From the NCBI RefSeq assembly GCF_021088345.1, contig NZ_CP088156.1, positions 6,324,001 to 6,388,000 of the forward strand: 64,000 nucleotides of DNA. Reading direction: 5' to 3'. Positions 46,126 through 56,402 of the stretch are shown here, in pieces. Source of the DNA: Bradyrhizobium ontarionense (lineage in GTDB: Bacteria; Pseudomonadota; Alphaproteobacteria; Rhizobiales; Xanthobacteraceae). Position numbers and translations under genes: made by a program. The notes under the pieces are model-generated. The model did no database searches. It saw only the letters and a list, made by a program, of their open reading frames with translations, and was not told where the DNA came from. Numbering within the stretch: the first letter of the stretch is position 1; every line of letters starts with the position of its first letter.

Positions 46126-46899
46126 ATGTATCTGGAAAAATTCAAACTGAACGGCAAGACCGCGTTGGTCACCGGCGGCGGGCAGGGCATCGGCCTCGCC
46201 TGCGTGGAGGCGCTGGCGGAGGCAGGCGCCCGTGTCGTGATCGCCGATCGCGATGCCAAGGCGGCGGCGGACGGGCAGGCGGCGATGAAAGCCAAAGGCC
46301 TGGACACCGAGACCGCGCTGATGGACGTCACCAATTCGGCGCAGGTCACGGCGGTCGCCGACGATCTGGTCGCGCGTTACGGCAAGGTCGACATTCTCGT
46401 CAATAACGCCGGCATTGCGCGCAGCGAGACGCCGGCCGAGACCGTGACCGACGAGCACTGGCTCAACGTGCTCGACGTCAATCTCAACGGCACGTTCTGG
46501 TGCTGCCGCGCCTTCGGCAAGCACATGCTGACGGCCAAGAGCGGCAGCATCGTCAACATCGGCTCGATGTCCGGCTTCATCGTCAACAAGCCGCAGGAGC
46601 AGTGCTTCTACAACGCCTCGAAGGCCGCAGTGCATCATCTGACCAAGTCGCTGGCGGCCGAATGGGGCGCGCGTGGCATCCGGGTCAACGCCGTCGCGCC
46701 GACCTATATCGAGACGCCGCTCAACGCCTTCGTGAAGAGCAATCCGCGCATGTACGACGCCTGGATCGGTGGAACCCCGATGGGGCGCATGGGGCAGGTC
46801 GAGGAGATCGCCTCGGTGGTGCTGTTCCTGGCCTCGGAGGCGGCAAGTTTGATGACCGGCAGCGTCGTCGTTGTCGATGGCGGCTACACTTGCTGGTAA
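46126..46899 (+). CDS. SDR polyol dehydrogenase (sorbitol/arabitol/galactitol dehydrogenase-like)
   Basis: Classical SDR of 257 residues: TGGGQGIG cofactor motif, NNAG, active-site Ser in NIGSMSGFI, Tyr-x3-Lys in FYNASKAAV and VVDGGYTCW at the C-terminus. It occupies the place of smoS in the Rhodobacter operon, so oxidation of the imported polyol to a ketose is the likely reaction (sorbitol to fructose, or arabitol to xylulose). The start ATG is 47 bp after the ATPase stop. Confidence 0.87.
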   Translation: MYLEKFKLNGKTALVTGGGQGIGLACVEALAEAGARVVIADRDAKAAADGQAAMKAKGLDTETALMDVTNSAQVTAVADDLVARYGKVDILVNNAGIARSETPAETVTDEHWLNVLDVNLNGTFWCCRAFGKHMLTAKSGSIVNIGSMSGFIVNKPQEQCFYNASKAAVHHLTKSLAAEWGARGIRVNAVAPTYIETPLNAFVKSNPRMYDAWIGGTPMGRMGQVEEIASVVLFLASEAASLMTGSVVVVDGGYTCW

Positions 46900-46928
46900 G
46901 CTCTCGTCAAAATTGACGGGAGTGGAAC

Positions 46929-48572
46929 ATGCAGGCCTTTGTCGGTGTCGATGTCGGCACAACCAGCACGCGTGCCGGAGTTTTCGATGAGGCCGGCCGC
47001 CTGCTTGCCGCGGCGCGGCATCCGATCCGGACCTGGCACGAGGCCGGCGACGTCGTCGAGCAATCCTCCGACGACATCTGGCGCGCCTGTTGCGCCGCTG
47101 TCAAAGCCGCGCTGGCGGAAGCCGCCATCGCGCCGGACCTGATCAAGGGCATCGGCTTCGACGCAACCTGCTCGCTGGTGGTGCTCGACCGGGAAGGCGC
47201 GCCGCTGACCGTCAGCGGTTCCGGTGATGCCCAACGCAACGTCATCGTGTGGATGGATCACCGCGCGCTGGCCGAGGCGCGCGATATCAATGCGACCGAG
47301 GACGAGGTGCTGCGCTATGTCGGCGGCTCGATCTCGCCGGAAATGGAGATGCCGAAGCTCTTGTGGTTGAAGCGGCATCTGCGGACGAGCTTCGACGCCG
47401 CCGGGCACTTCTTCGACCTCGCCGATTTTCTCACCTTTCGTGCGACGGGCTCGCTGGCACGCTCGATGTGCACGGTCACCTGCAAGTGGAACTATCTCGC
47501 CCACGAGACGTGCTGGAGTGCGGCGTACTTCCGCCGAATCGGGCTCGACGATTTCGTCGCGGAGAATTATGCGCGGATCGGCACCGAGATCGTTGCACCG
47601 GGCACGGCGCTCGGCCACGGGCTGTCGCGGGACGCGGCGAAGGAGCTTGGGCTCGTGGCGGGCACGCCGGTCGGCGCCGCGCTGATCGACGCCCACGCCG
47701 GCGGCATCGGCGCGATCGGCGGCCGCGCGGCTGACGGTGGTGAGGTTGAGGTCTGCGACCGCCTCGCCTACATCATGGGGACATCGGCCTGTATCATGGC
47801 CACGACGCGGGCGCCGTCCTTCGTGCCGGGCGTGTGGGGCCCTTATTATCAGGGCATGGTGCCCGGGCTCTGGCTCAACGAGGGCGGCCAGTCCGCCGCG
47901 GGCGCTGCGATCGATCATCTGCTGCGCTCGCATCCGGCGTCTGCCGAGGCGACCGCTGCGGCCCGCGCCGAGGGGCTTGATGTCATCAGCTTCCTCGAGA
48001 AGCGGATCATGGCGCGCACCAACGGCGCCGGTGTTGCTGCGCTGCTCGCGCGCGACCTCCATATCCTCCCCGAGTTCCTGGGCAACCGCTCGCCCTATGC
48101 CGATCCGGCCTCGCGCGCCGTCATCGCGGGCCTCGATCTCGACGCTGATATCGGCGCGATGGAGCGGCTGCTCGTGGCCGGGCTGTGCGGGCTCGCGTAC
48201 GGCCTGGCCGACGTGATCGACGCCTTCGCCGCCAACGGCGTGACCAGCCGGACCCTGGTCATGGCTGGCGGCGCCTCGCGCAGTCCGCTGGTGCGCCAGA
48301 TCATGGCCGATACGACCGGGCTGACGGTGGCGCTGCCGGGCACCCAGGAACCGGTGCTGCTGGGTGCGGCCATGCTTGGCGCGGTCGCCGGCGGCGCCTT
48401 CCGCTCGATCGGCGACACGATGGCCTCGATGTCCACGCTCGGCCGCCTCAGCGACCCGACCGATCCAGGCGTCGCCGCCTTCCATCGCCGCAAGCGGCGC
48501 ATCCATGGCCTGCTGCGGACGCTTGATCGCGAGAGCCGTTCCGTGATGCATGGGGCCGCTGGGGAGGCATGA
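46929..48572 (+). CDS. FGGY-family carbohydrate kinase (ribulokinase/xylulokinase-like)
   Basis: Sugar kinase of 547 residues that phosphorylates a pentulose or related polyol. N-terminal ATPase motif GVDVGTTSTRAGVFDEAGR; DATCSLVVLD; the FGGY signature region near MAGGASRSPLVRQIMADTTG; and GAAMLGAVAG. Its length and the ILPEFLGNRSPYADP segment place it with the FGGY pentulose kinases rather than glycerol kinase. It follows the SDR by 29 bp. The presence of both a pentulose-type and a fructose-type kinase suggests that the operon handles more than one polyol. Confidence 0.88.
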   Translation: MQAFVGVDVGTTSTRAGVFDEAGRLLAAARHPIRTWHEAGDVVEQSSDDIWRACCAAVKAALAEAAIAPDLIKGIGFDATCSLVVLDREGAPLTVSGSGDAQRNVIVWMDHRALAEARDINATEDEVLRYVGGSISPEMEMPKLLWLKRHLRTSFDAAGHFFDLADFLTFRATGSLARSMCTVTCKWNYLAHETCWSAAYFRRIGLDDFVAENYARIGTEIVAPGTALGHGLSRDAAKELGLVAGTPVGAALIDAHAGGIGAIGGRAADGGEVEVCDRLAYIMGTSACIMATTRAPSFVPGVWGPYYQGMVPGLWLNEGGQSAAGAAIDHLLRSHPASAEATAAARAEGLDVISFLEKRIMARTNGAGVAALLARDLHILPEFLGNRSPYADPASRAVIAGLDLDADIGAMERLLVAGLCGLAYGLADVIDAFAANGVTSRTLVMAGGASRSPLVRQIMADTTGLTVALPGTQEPVLLGAAMLGAVAGGAFRSIGDTMASMSTLGRLSDPTDPGVAAFHRRKRRIHGLLRTLDRESRSVMHGAAGEA

Positions 48573-48574
48573 CC

Positions 48575-49522
48575 ATGATCCTGAGTTGCGGCGATGCGCT
48601 GATCGATTTCGTCCCGGCCAGACTGGCCGACGGGCGCGATGTCTTGCGGCCGGTGGTCGGCGGCTCCTGCCTGAACGTTGCGGTCGGAGTGGCGCGCCTG
48701 GGCGCGCCGACCGGATTCGTCGGCGGGATCTCGACCGACCTGTTCGGCGCCATGATCGCAGCGCATGCGCAAGAGTCGGACGTCGACCTCGGCTACACCA
48801 CCCGCAGCTCCGACCAGACCACGCTGGCCTTCGTCCGCCATGTCGGCGGCGAGGCGCAGTATGCCTTCTACGACGCGGAAACGGCGGCGCGGAAATGGAC
48901 CTGGCAGCCGGACAGCATTCCCTTTGCAAACATTGATGCCATCCATGTCGGCTCGACCACGCTGATCCACGATCAGGGCGCCGGAGAGACCCGTGCCTTG
49001 ATCGGCGCAGCCGGCGGCGCGGTGACGATCTCCTTCGATCCGAACTGCCGGCCGAACCTCGTGCAGGACAAGGCAGCCTATCGCGCTCGGATGGACGAAT
49101 TTGCCGCGTCCGCGGACCTGATCAAGATGTCGGATGTCGATTTCGAGTATTTGCATGGGCACGACGATTATGCGGCGCGTGCCGACGCTCTGCTGGCGCG
49201 CGGCACGCACCTGTTCGTGGTCACCCGCGGCCCCAAGGGCGCGCTGGGCTGGCATGCCGGTGCGGGAATGGTCGAGGTCGCGGCTCCCGCCATCGACGTC
49301 GTCGACACGATCGGGGCCGGCGACAGCTTCCAGGCCGGGCTCCTGTTCGCGCTGAATAAGCTCGGCCGGTTGGGCAAGAGCGGGCTCGAGGCGCTCACCA
49401 CGGTCCAACTGCGTCGCGTCCTCGCCTTCGCCGCCGCGTGCGCAGCCGTGACTTGCGCGCGCGAAGGCGCCGACCCGCCGCGCTGGGGCGAGATGGCCAC
49501 GACCTGGGCCGACCTCGACTGA
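48575..49522 (+). CDS. PfkB-family sugar kinase (fructokinase-like)
   Basis: Ribokinase-fold kinase of about 315 residues. N-terminal [28 protein letters not shown], and the C-terminal anion hole [12 protein letters not shown] with the catalytic Asp. Two ATGs are close: 48569 overlaps the upstream stop (ATGA) but is too near GGGGAGG, so 48575 (MILSCGD) is preferred. Fructokinase (MtlZ-like) completes the route polyol to ketose to ketose-phosphate. Confidence 0.9.
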   Translation: MILSCGDALIDFVPARLADGRDVLRPVVGGSCLNVAVGVARLGAPTGFVGGISTDLFGAMIAAHAQESDVDLGYTTRSSDQTTLAFVRHVGGEAQYAFYDAETAARKWTWQPDSIPFANIDAIHVGSTTLIHDQGAGETRALIGAAGGAVTISFDPNCRPNLVQDKAAYRARMDEFAASADLIKMSDVDFEYLHGHDDYAARADALLARGTHLFVVTRGPKGALGWHAGAGMVEVAAPAIDVVDTIGAGDSFQAGLLFALNKLGRLGKSGLEALTTVQLRRVLAFAAACAAVTCAREGADPPRWGEMATTWADLD

Positions 49523-49655
49523 AGCCCATTGCACTCAGCATTGGGAACTGGTTGGCTGTTCCCCCGTCATATGTGAGGACCGGAAGCGGCGGATGACCGA
49601 CGTTGCTCCCGTGACCGACATCATGACGCGACAACGAGTTGCAGGGAGGAGAACC

Positions 49656-50921
49656 ATGGCACCCGCCGCACGGACCGAGCCGCTGTCCCGTCACGCGCTG
49701 GCCTTCGTGTTGGCCGGCGGACGCGGCAGCCGGCTGCTGGAGCTGACCGACCGTCGCGCCAAGCCCGCCGTCTATTTCGGCGGCAAGTCGCGCATCATCG
49801 ATTTCGCGCTGTCGAACGCCGTCAATTCCGGCATCCGTCGCATTGCAGTGGCGACGCAGTACAAGGCGCACAGCCTGATCCGGCACCTGCAGATGGGCTG
49901 GAACTTCTTCCGCCCCGAGCGCAACGAAAGCTTCGACATCCTGCCCGCCAGTCAGCGCGTGTCGGAGACGATGTGGTACGTCGGAACGGCCGACGCCGTA
50001 TATCAGAACATCGACATCCTCGAGACCTACAATACGAAATACATCGTCGTGCTGGCCGGCGACCACATCTACAAGATGGACTACGAGCTGATGCTGCAGC
50101 AGCATGTCGACCAGCGCGCCGACGTCACCGTCGGCTGCCTGGAGATGCCGCGCGAGGAATCCTCAGGCTTCGGCGTCATGCACATCAATGAGGACGACAC
50201 GATCCGCGACTTCATCGAGAAGCCGGCCGATCCGCCGCCGATGCCGGGTAAGCCCGACAAGTCGCTCGCGAGCATGGGCATCTACGTGTTCGACGCCAAA
50301 TTCCTGTTCGAGGAGCTGAAGCGCGACGCCGGCGATCCAAACTCCAATCATGATTTCGGCCGCGACATCATTCCCTACATCGTCAAGAACGGCCGCGCCG
50401 TCGCCCACCAGTTCTCGCGCTCCTGTGTCCGCGCCGGTCTGGACGAGCGCAGCTATTGGCGGGATGTTGGAACGGTCGATGCCTATTGGGCGGCCAATCT
50501 CGACCTGACAGACGTGCTGCCTGAGCTCGATCTCTATGATCGCTCGTGGCCGCTCTGGACCTATTCGGAGATCACGCCGCCGGCCAAGTTCGTTCACGAC
50601 GAGGACGGCCGGCGCGGCGAGGCGACCTGCTCGCTGGTGTCGGGCGGCTGCATCGTCTCGGGCGCCTCGGTGCAGCGCTCGCTGCTGTTCACCGGGGCTC
50701 ATCTGCATTCCTATGCCAAGTTGCAGAACGCCGTGCTGTTGCCCTACGTCAATGTCGCCCGTCACGCGCGGCTGACCAACGTGGTGGTCGATCGCGGCGT
50801 GCAGATTCCGGAAGGGCTCGTGGTCGGCGAGGATCCGGAATTCGACGCCAAGCGGTTCAGGACCACGGAGACCGGCGTGACCCTGATCACCCAGCCGATG
50901 ATCGATGGGCTCAATTCATGA
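49656..50921 (+). CDS. glgC: Glucose-1-phosphate adenylyltransferase
   Basis: Makes ADP-glucose from glucose-1-phosphate and ATP, the committed step of bacterial glycogen synthesis. 421 residues, like Agrobacterium GlgC. Motifs: [16 protein letters not shown], the regulatory/substrate [37 protein letters not shown], a FIEKPADPP loop and the left-handed beta-helix domain at the C-terminus. The ATG at 49656 is preceded by GGGAGGAG and fits the family; a longer start at 49593 is less likely. It overlaps glgA by four bases. Confidence 0.96.
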   Translation: MAPAARTEPLSRHALAFVLAGGRGSRLLELTDRRAKPAVYFGGKSRIIDFALSNAVNSGIRRIAVATQYKAHSLIRHLQMGWNFFRPERNESFDILPASQRVSETMWYVGTADAVYQNIDILETYNTKYIVVLAGDHIYKMDYELMLQQHVDQRADVTVGCLEMPREESSGFGVMHINEDDTIRDFIEKPADPPPMPGKPDKSLASMGIYVFDAKFLFEELKRDAGDPNSNHDFGRDIIPYIVKNGRAVAHQFSRSCVRAGLDERSYWRDVGTVDAYWAANLDLTDVLPELDLYDRSWPLWTYSEITPPAKFVHDEDGRRGEATCSLVSGGCIVSGASVQRSLLFTGAHLHSYAKLQNAVLLPYVNVARHARLTNVVVDRGVQIPEGLVVGEDPEFDAKRFRTTETGVTLITQPMIDGLNS

Positions 50922-52378
50922 CGCCACTGCGTGTTCTGTCGGTTGCGTCGGAGGTTTATCCGATCGTCAAGACGGGCGGCCTCGCCGACGTCGTCGGCGC
51001 GTTGCCGTGGGCGCTCATGGCGGAGGACGTCGAGGTCCGCACGCTGATTCCCGGCTATCCCGCGGTCATGGCGGCGTTGGAGCAGACGACCGAAATCAGC
51101 TCGCTGCCGAATTTCTTCGGCGGCAACGCCCGGCTGCTCGGCGGCAGCCACGGCGCGCTCGATCTGTTCGTGCTCGATGCGCCGCATCTCTACGACCGCG
51201 AGGGCAACCCGTATCTCGGGCCGGACGGCAAGGACTGGCCGGACAACGCGTTCCGTTTCGCGGCCCTGGCGCGCGCCGCCGCCTATATCGGGCTCGGCGC
51301 GGTGCCGGCCTTCGTGCCGGATGTCGTTCATGGCCATGACTGGCAGGCTGCGCTCGTGCCGGCCTATCTGCTGTACAGCCACCGGCCACATCCTGGCGCG
51401 GTCATGACCGTGCACAATCTGGCGTTCCAGGGGCGCTTTCCGCGCCACTACCTCGCGCCGCTCGGCCTGCCGCCGGAATCCTTCTCGATCTATGGCCTCG
51501 AATATTACGGCGACATCAGCTTCCTCAAGGCGGGGCTGCAGTTCGCCGACAAGATCACGACGGTGTCGCCGACCTATGCCCGGGAGATCCAGAGCGACGA
51601 GCATGGCATGGGTCTCGGCGGCCTCCTTCGCCAGCGCGCGCGTGACCTGGTCGGTATCCTCAATGGCATCGATACGACCGTCTGGGACCCGGCAGCCGAT
51701 GCTGCGCTCGCATCCAACTACAGCATCGAGCGGCTCGAGGCGCGGGCGCCCAACAAAGCCGCGTTGCAGGCGCGCATGGGCCTGCAGGCCTCGCCGGACA
51801 CGTTCCTGCTCGGCGTTGTCAGCCGGCTGACCTCGCAGAAGGGGCTCGACCTGTTGCTGGCATGCCTGCCGACGCTGACCGGCAGCGGCATTCAACTGGC
51901 CGTGCTGGGCGACGGGGATGCCGAGCTGCGCGATGGCTTCCGGGCGGCGGCGTTGGCGCATCCTGGTCAGATCGGCGTCGTCACGGGCTATGACGAAACG
52001 CTCGCCCACCAGATCCAGGCCGGCTGCGACGCGCTGGTGGTGCCGTCGCGCTTCGAGCCGTGCGGGCTGACGCAGCTCTGCGCGCTGCGCTACGGCGCGC
52101 TGCCGATCGTCGCCGCGGTCGGCGGCCTTGCCGACACCGTGATCGACGAGAGCGAGGCCGGCGTGGCGGCCACCGGCTTCAAGTTCAGCCCGGTCACGGC
52201 CGAGGCGCTCGACCACGCGCTGCGCCGGGCCGCTGCGGCGTTCTATGCCACGCGCAGCAACGCCTCGAACTGGCCGCGCATGCAGCTCAACGCGATGCTG
52301 ACCGACGTGTCGTGGCGGCACCGGGCCGGCCGTTATGCCGAGCTGTATCGGCAGATCGTCGCGCAGCGCGGAGCATGA
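50918..52378 (+). CDS. glgA: Glycogen synthase
   Basis: GT5 glycosyltransferase that adds glucose from ADP-glucose to alpha-1,4-glucan; 486 residues. The N-terminal ADP-glucose loop [13 protein letters not shown], then [43 protein letters not shown] and the late [11 protein letters not shown] active-site stretch. The start overlaps the glgC stop (ATGA), so they are coupled. The pair links the kinases upstream to carbon storage. Confidence 0.96.
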   Translation: MTPLRVLSVASEVYPIVKTGGLADVVGALPWALMAEDVEVRTLIPGYPAVMAALEQTTEISSLPNFFGGNARLLGGSHGALDLFVLDAPHLYDREGNPYLGPDGKDWPDNAFRFAALARAAAYIGLGAVPAFVPDVVHGHDWQAALVPAYLLYSHRPHPGAVMTVHNLAFQGRFPRHYLAPLGLPPESFSIYGLEYYGDISFLKAGLQFADKITTVSPTYAREIQSDEHGMGLGGLLRQRARDLVGILNGIDTTVWDPAADAALASNYSIERLEARAPNKAALQARMGLQASPDTFLLGVVSRLTSQKGLDLLLACLPTLTGSGIQLAVLGDGDAELRDGFRAAALAHPGQIGVVTGYDETLAHQIQAGCDALVVPSRFEPCGLTQLCALRYGALPIVAAVGGLADTVIDESEAGVAATGFKFSPVTAEALDHALRRAAAAFYATRSNASNWPRMQLNAMLTDVSWRHRAGRYAELYRQIVAQRGA

Positions 52379-52427
52379 GGCTGCGCGCTGCGTCGGCGGA
52401 GACATGCAAGCCAGCAGGCCTCGCGCC

Positions 52428-53465
52428 TCATGCCTCGATCAGGACCTTCAGCGCGTGCGTCTTGGCGGCGGCGCCGAACGTCTCATAGGCATCGAGAATC
52501 TGATCGAGCCTGAAACGATGGGTGATCAGCCGCTTCGGTTCGAGCTTGCGCGACTGTACCGTCTTGAGCAGCATCGGCGTCGTCACGGTATCGACCAGCC
52601 GCGTCGTGATCGCAATGTTGCGGTCCCACAGCTTCTCGAGATGCAGGTCGACCTTGACCCCGTGCACGCCGACATTGGCGATCACGCCGCCGGGGGCGAC
52701 GATGTCTTCGCAGGTCACGAACGTCGCGGGGACGCCGACCGCCTCGATCGCGGTGTCGACGCCGCGGCCGTTCGTCAGCGCCATGACCTTGTCGACCGCC
52801 TTGCCGTCGGTGTTGTTGATGACGCTGGTGGCGCCGAAGCGGGCGGCGACCTCGAGCCGGTTGTCGTCAAGGTCGATCATGATGATCTCGGCCGGCGAAT
52901 AGAACTGCGCGGTCAACAGCGCCGCCAATCCGATCGGACCCGCGCCCACGATCGCCACCGTCGCGCCCGGCTCGACCTTGCCATTGAGCACGCCACATTC
53001 GAAACCGGTCGGGAGGATGTCGCTCAACATCACCAGCGCGTCCTCCTCGGTGCCCGCGGGCACGTGGTAGAGGCTGGTGTCGGCGTGAGGCGTGCGCACG
53101 TACTCCGCCTGGGTGCCATCGATCTTGTGGCCGAGGATCCAGCCGCCGTGGCGGCAATGCGAGTACATGCCGCGGCGGCAATAGTCGCAGGTCCCACAGG
53201 CTGAGATGCAGGAGATGATGACGTGATCGCCCGGCTTGAAGGCGCGCACCGCGCTGCCGACCGCGTCGACCACGCCGACACCCTCATGACCCAGAATGCG
53301 ACCCGGCGTGCAGGTCGGAACGTCGCCCTTGAGAATGTGGAGGTCCGTGCCGCAGATCGTGGTCTTCAGAATTCGGACGATTGCATCGCCGGGCTCGATG
53401 ACTACGGGCTTGGGTCGCTCATCCAGGGATTTCTGGCCGGGGCCATGATAGACCAGTGCTTTCAT
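52428..53465 (-). CDS. Zinc-dependent alcohol dehydrogenase (MDR family)
   Basis: Medium-chain dehydrogenase of 345 residues. Catalytic zinc ligands: Cys38 in TTICGTDLH and His-Glu in GHEGVG; structural zinc from CGTCDYCRRGMYSHC. The NAD motif is VGAGPIG. Sequence features resemble the zinc alcohol dehydrogenases that act on isopropanol, 2,3-butanediol or sugar alcohols. It converges on glgA (49 bp apart). A good GGAGG lies before the ATG. Substrate unknown. Confidence 0.92.
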   Translation of the reverse strand: MKALVYHGPGQKSLDERPKPVVIEPGDAIVRILKTTICGTDLHILKGDVPTCTPGRILGHEGVGVVDAVGSAVRAFKPGDHVIISCISACGTCDYCRRGMYSHCRHGGWILGHKIDGTQAEYVRTPHADTSLYHVPAGTEEDALVMLSDILPTGFECGVLNGKVEPGATVAIVGAGPIGLAALLTAQFYSPAEIIMIDLDDNRLEVAARFGATSVINNTDGKAVDKVMALTNGRGVDTAIEAVGVPATFVTCEDIVAPGGVIANVGVHGVKVDLHLEKLWDRNIAITTRLVDTVTTPMLLKTVQSRKLEPKRLITHRFRLDQILDAYETFGAAAKTHALKVLIEA

Positions 53466-53718
53466 GATGTTCCTCCGCAGGGTTGCATCTCGAAGCTTGG
53501 CGCAGATGAGGTTGTGCTCCGTTGAGGCGTATCAACCGAGGCGACGATCCGCATCACTATCGTGTGTTGATTGTCACCAGCGCGCCAATGCCGGGATAGG
53601 AAGCTTGGTGGCCGCGACGATTTGCAGTCCAGCCCGGCGCAGATCACATGCGGATCGCGCTGGACGCTTCGACACGGCTCGCGGATAGTCCTGCGGTTCC
53701 CAGCAAGACCGAGACCTC

Positions 53719-55209
53719 ATGACCGACATCCCGAATTCGCCCGCGTCTTTCGATCTCATCATCCGCGGCGGCACCGTCGTCGACGGCACACGCGCACCAC
53801 GTTTCGAGGCCGATGTCGGCATCAAGGATGGCCGCATCGTTGCGATCGGCGAACTTGAAGGCAAGGCGGCGCACCGCGTGATCGACGCCACGGGGCGCAT
53901 CGTCGCGCCGGGCTTCATCGACTCGCACACGCATGACGACAGCGCGGTCCTCGTCGATCCCCAGATGACCTGCAAGGTCTCGCAAGGCGTGACCACGGTG
54001 GTGACCGGCAATTGCGGCGTCAGCATCGCGCCGCTGAAGCCGGGCACCTCGCGGCCGATGCCGCTCGGCCTGCTGTCGGCCGGCGAGGGCCGGGCCGTCG
54101 AATATGCCGCTTTCGCCGACTACGTCGCCGCGTTGCATGCGGCGCCTGCTGCGGTCAACGTCGCGCCGATGGTCGGCCATACGTCGCTGCGCGCCTCGAT
54201 CATGCGCGATCTCGGCGGAGCCGCGACCGAGGCGGAGATCGTCGAGATGCGCGCCTGCGTGCAGGAGGCGCTCGATGCCGGCGCCATCGGCGTTTCGACC
54301 GGAACCTTCTATCCGCCCGCGGAGGCGGCACCGACCGAGGAGATCATCGATATCTGCCGGCCCCTCACCGGCAGCGGCGCGGTCTATGCGACGCATATGC
54401 GCAACGAGGCCGACGAGGTGATACGGTCGCTGGAGGAGAGCTTCGCGATCGGCAAGGCGCTCGACGTCCAGGTCGTGATCTCGCATCACAAGGTGGTGGG
54501 GCCGGCGAATTTCGGGCGCACGAAGGAGACGCTGCCGCTGATTGCGAAGGCGATGAGCTGCCAGTGCGTCGCGCTCGACTGCTATCCCTACAATGCTTCC
54601 TCGACAATGCTGCACACCGATCCGGCCAAGCTGCAGGTCAAGGTCGTCGTGGCGGCGTCAGGTCCGCATCCGGAAGTCGCGGGCCGCGATCTCGCCGACA
54701 TCGCAGCCAGCTGGGGCGTCGACCGGCTGGAAGCCGCGAAGCGGCTGCAGCCGGCCTCCGCGATCTACTTCGCGATGGACGAGGCCGACGTGCAGACCAT
54801 CCTGGCGTTCGAGCCGACCATGATCGGCTCCGACGGCCTGCCGTTCGGCGAGCGTCCGCATCCGCGTCTGTGGGGCACATTCCCGCGCGTGCTCGGCTAT
54901 TACTGCCGCGAGCTCGAGCTGTTCCCGTTGGAAACCGCGGTCTGGAAGATGAGCGGGCTGACCGCGCAGAATTTCGGCATCAAGGCGCGCGGCACCATCG
55001 CGGTCGGCAACCATGCCGACATCACGATCTTCGATGCGGCAAGCGTGCGCGACACCGCGACCTATGATGACCCGTGCGTGCCGGCCGCCGGCATCGAGGC
55101 CGTCATCGTCAACGGCGCGCTCACCTGGTGGCAGGGCGTGCACCAGAAGGCTCGCGCCGGCCAAGTGATCGCGCGCGCCGTAGGCACGGGCAAGAAGACA
55201 CTCCAATAG
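53719..55209 (+). CDS. N-acyl-D-amino-acid deacylase / D-aminoacylase
   Basis: Amidohydrolase-superfamily enzyme of 496 residues that removes the acyl group from N-acyl-D-amino acids. Zinc motif in FIDSHTHDD (His-x-His), the carboxylated or cysteine metal ligand in GVTTVVTGNCGVSIAP, VISHHKVVG with the paired histidines, and the catalytic Asp in IGSDGLPFG. A late GIEAVIVNGALTW is typical. It may act with the M24 peptidase homologue and dehydrogenase further on in using peptide or D-amino-acid derivatives (inference). The LacI-type gene is convergent, 3 bp beyond its stop. Confidence 0.9.
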   Translation: MTDIPNSPASFDLIIRGGTVVDGTRAPRFEADVGIKDGRIVAIGELEGKAAHRVIDATGRIVAPGFIDSHTHDDSAVLVDPQMTCKVSQGVTTVVTGNCGVSIAPLKPGTSRPMPLGLLSAGEGRAVEYAAFADYVAALHAAPAAVNVAPMVGHTSLRASIMRDLGGAATEAEIVEMRACVQEALDAGAIGVSTGTFYPPAEAAPTEEIIDICRPLTGSGAVYATHMRNEADEVIRSLEESFAIGKALDVQVVISHHKVVGPANFGRTKETLPLIAKAMSCQCVALDCYPYNASSTMLHTDPAKLQVKVVVAASGPHPEVAGRDLADIAASWGVDRLEAAKRLQPASAIYFAMDEADVQTILAFEPTMIGSDGLPFGERPHPRLWGTFPRVLGYYCRELELFPLETAVWKMSGLTAQNFGIKARGTIAVGNHADITIFDAASVRDTATYDDPCVPAAGIEAVIVNGALTWWQGVHQKARAGQVIARAVGTGKKTLQ

Positions 55210-55212
55210 GCC

Positions 55213-56280
55213 TCATGAGGCTGGGCGCGGCGCTGCCGTCGAGCCGCGTATGATCAGCCTCGGCGGCAGCATGAGATGCTCGCGCGAGCCGGCGGGATTG
55301 GCGATTCGGCCGAGCAGCAGGCGTGCCGCCGCCTCGCCCATGTCGCGCTGCGCGATCCGCACCGTCGTGAGCGGCGGCGAGACCATATCGACGAAGGGCA
55401 TGTCGTTATGTCCGGCCACCGATACGTCATCCGGGCAGGCGAGGCCGCGCGTGGCCAGCGCATCATAGACGCCGAGTGCGAGCAGATCGTTGGCGGCAAC
55501 GATCGCAGTCGGCCGCGACTTGCGCGTGAGCAGGCGTAGCGCTGCCTCGCGTCCGGCCGCGCGCGTATAGGCCGAGGCAGTTTCGACCAGGGCATTGCGC
55601 GTCGCGAGTCCGGCCTCCCTGAGGCTTGCCTCGAAGCCGGCCCGGCGCCGCGCGCCGGTCGATATCTCCTGTGGTCCGGCGACGTGGCCGATGCGCTTGT
55701 GACCCAGTGCAACCAGGTGATCGACGGCAAGCCGCATGCCCCCCTCATCGTCGCCGGCCACCGAAGGCAGCCGCGCGCCGCGGTCGAGCCGGTTCACCAG
55801 CACGACTGGCAGCGCGCTGTCCAGGCAATGGGTCACGATCGCGTCATCCAGCGTCACCGTCGCCAGGACGAGACCGTCGACGCCATGGGCGATCAGCCGG
55901 TCGACGAGATCCTGCTCCGAGCCCTCGCTACCGACATCGGCCACGATCGTCGCATAACCCTGCGCATGGAGATGATCGGCGATGCCGGACAGGACGGGCG
56001 GAAAGCCGGGGTCGGCGATATCGGGCGCAAGCACGCCGATCAGACCGCTGCGCCCGGTGCGCAGGCCCTTGGCCGCCATGTTGAGCCGATAGCCCAGCGC
56101 GTTGGCGGCCGCCTGAATCCGGTTCGCGACGTCAGCCGCGACGAGATGCTTCATCGCCGGGCTGAGCGCCCGCGATACGGTGGAAGGATGCACGCCGCAG
56201 CGCGCGGCGATGTCCTTGATCGTCGGCCGTGCCGGAGGCGCCATGCGCGCCTTGGCCGATCGCAGTCCCGTCCGCTTCAT
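55213..56280 (-). CDS. LacI-family transcriptional regulator
   Basis: Regulator of 355 residues. Its helix-turn-helix and hinge read TIKDIAARCGVHPSTVSRAL and AANALGYRLNMAAKGLRTG, followed by a periplasmic-binding-protein-like sensor (IGVLAPDIADPGFPPVLSG; NRLDRGARLPSV; VAANDLLALGVYDAL). The ATG encoding MKRTG is chosen; a longer frame adds 30 unlikely residues. It is divergent from the M24 gene, and the palindrome at 56366-56379 lies in the shared promoter region, so it probably controls both that gene and itself. The inducer is unknown. Confidence 0.92.
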   Translation of the reverse strand: MKRTGLRSAKARMAPPARPTIKDIAARCGVHPSTVSRALSPAMKHLVAADVANRIQAAANALGYRLNMAAKGLRTGRSGLIGVLAPDIADPGFPPVLSGIADHLHAQGYATIVADVGSEGSEQDLVDRLIAHGVDGLVLATVTLDDAIVTHCLDSALPVVLVNRLDRGARLPSVAGDDEGGMRLAVDHLVALGHKRIGHVAGPQEISTGARRRAGFEASLREAGLATRNALVETASAYTRAAGREAALRLLTRKSRPTAIVAANDLLALGVYDALATRGLACPDDVSVAGHNDMPFVDMVSPPLTTVRIAQRDMGEAAARLLLGRIANPAGSREHLMLPPRLIIRGSTAAPRPAS

Positions 56281-56365
56281 CCCGCCCCCGTCATGCCGCG
56301 GCGCAGCGACTTTTCGCCTGCGCCTTGCCTTGACACTCTTGTCGCAATGGCAATAAATCCCGATC

Positions 56366-56379
56366 TGCAATCGATTGCA
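56366..56379. promoter_or_regulatory. Perfect palindromic LacI-type operator
   Basis: TGCAATCGATTGCA is a perfect 14-bp palindrome that fits the LacI-family operator pattern TGnAAnCGnTTnCA at every fixed position. It is 24 bp before the M24 gene start and 86 bp from the regulator's start. Nearby CAATGGCAAT (56346-56355) may be a degenerate second site. Confidence 0.75.
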
Positions 56380-56402
56380 ATAATCGGCAAGGAAACGTCC
56401 AC

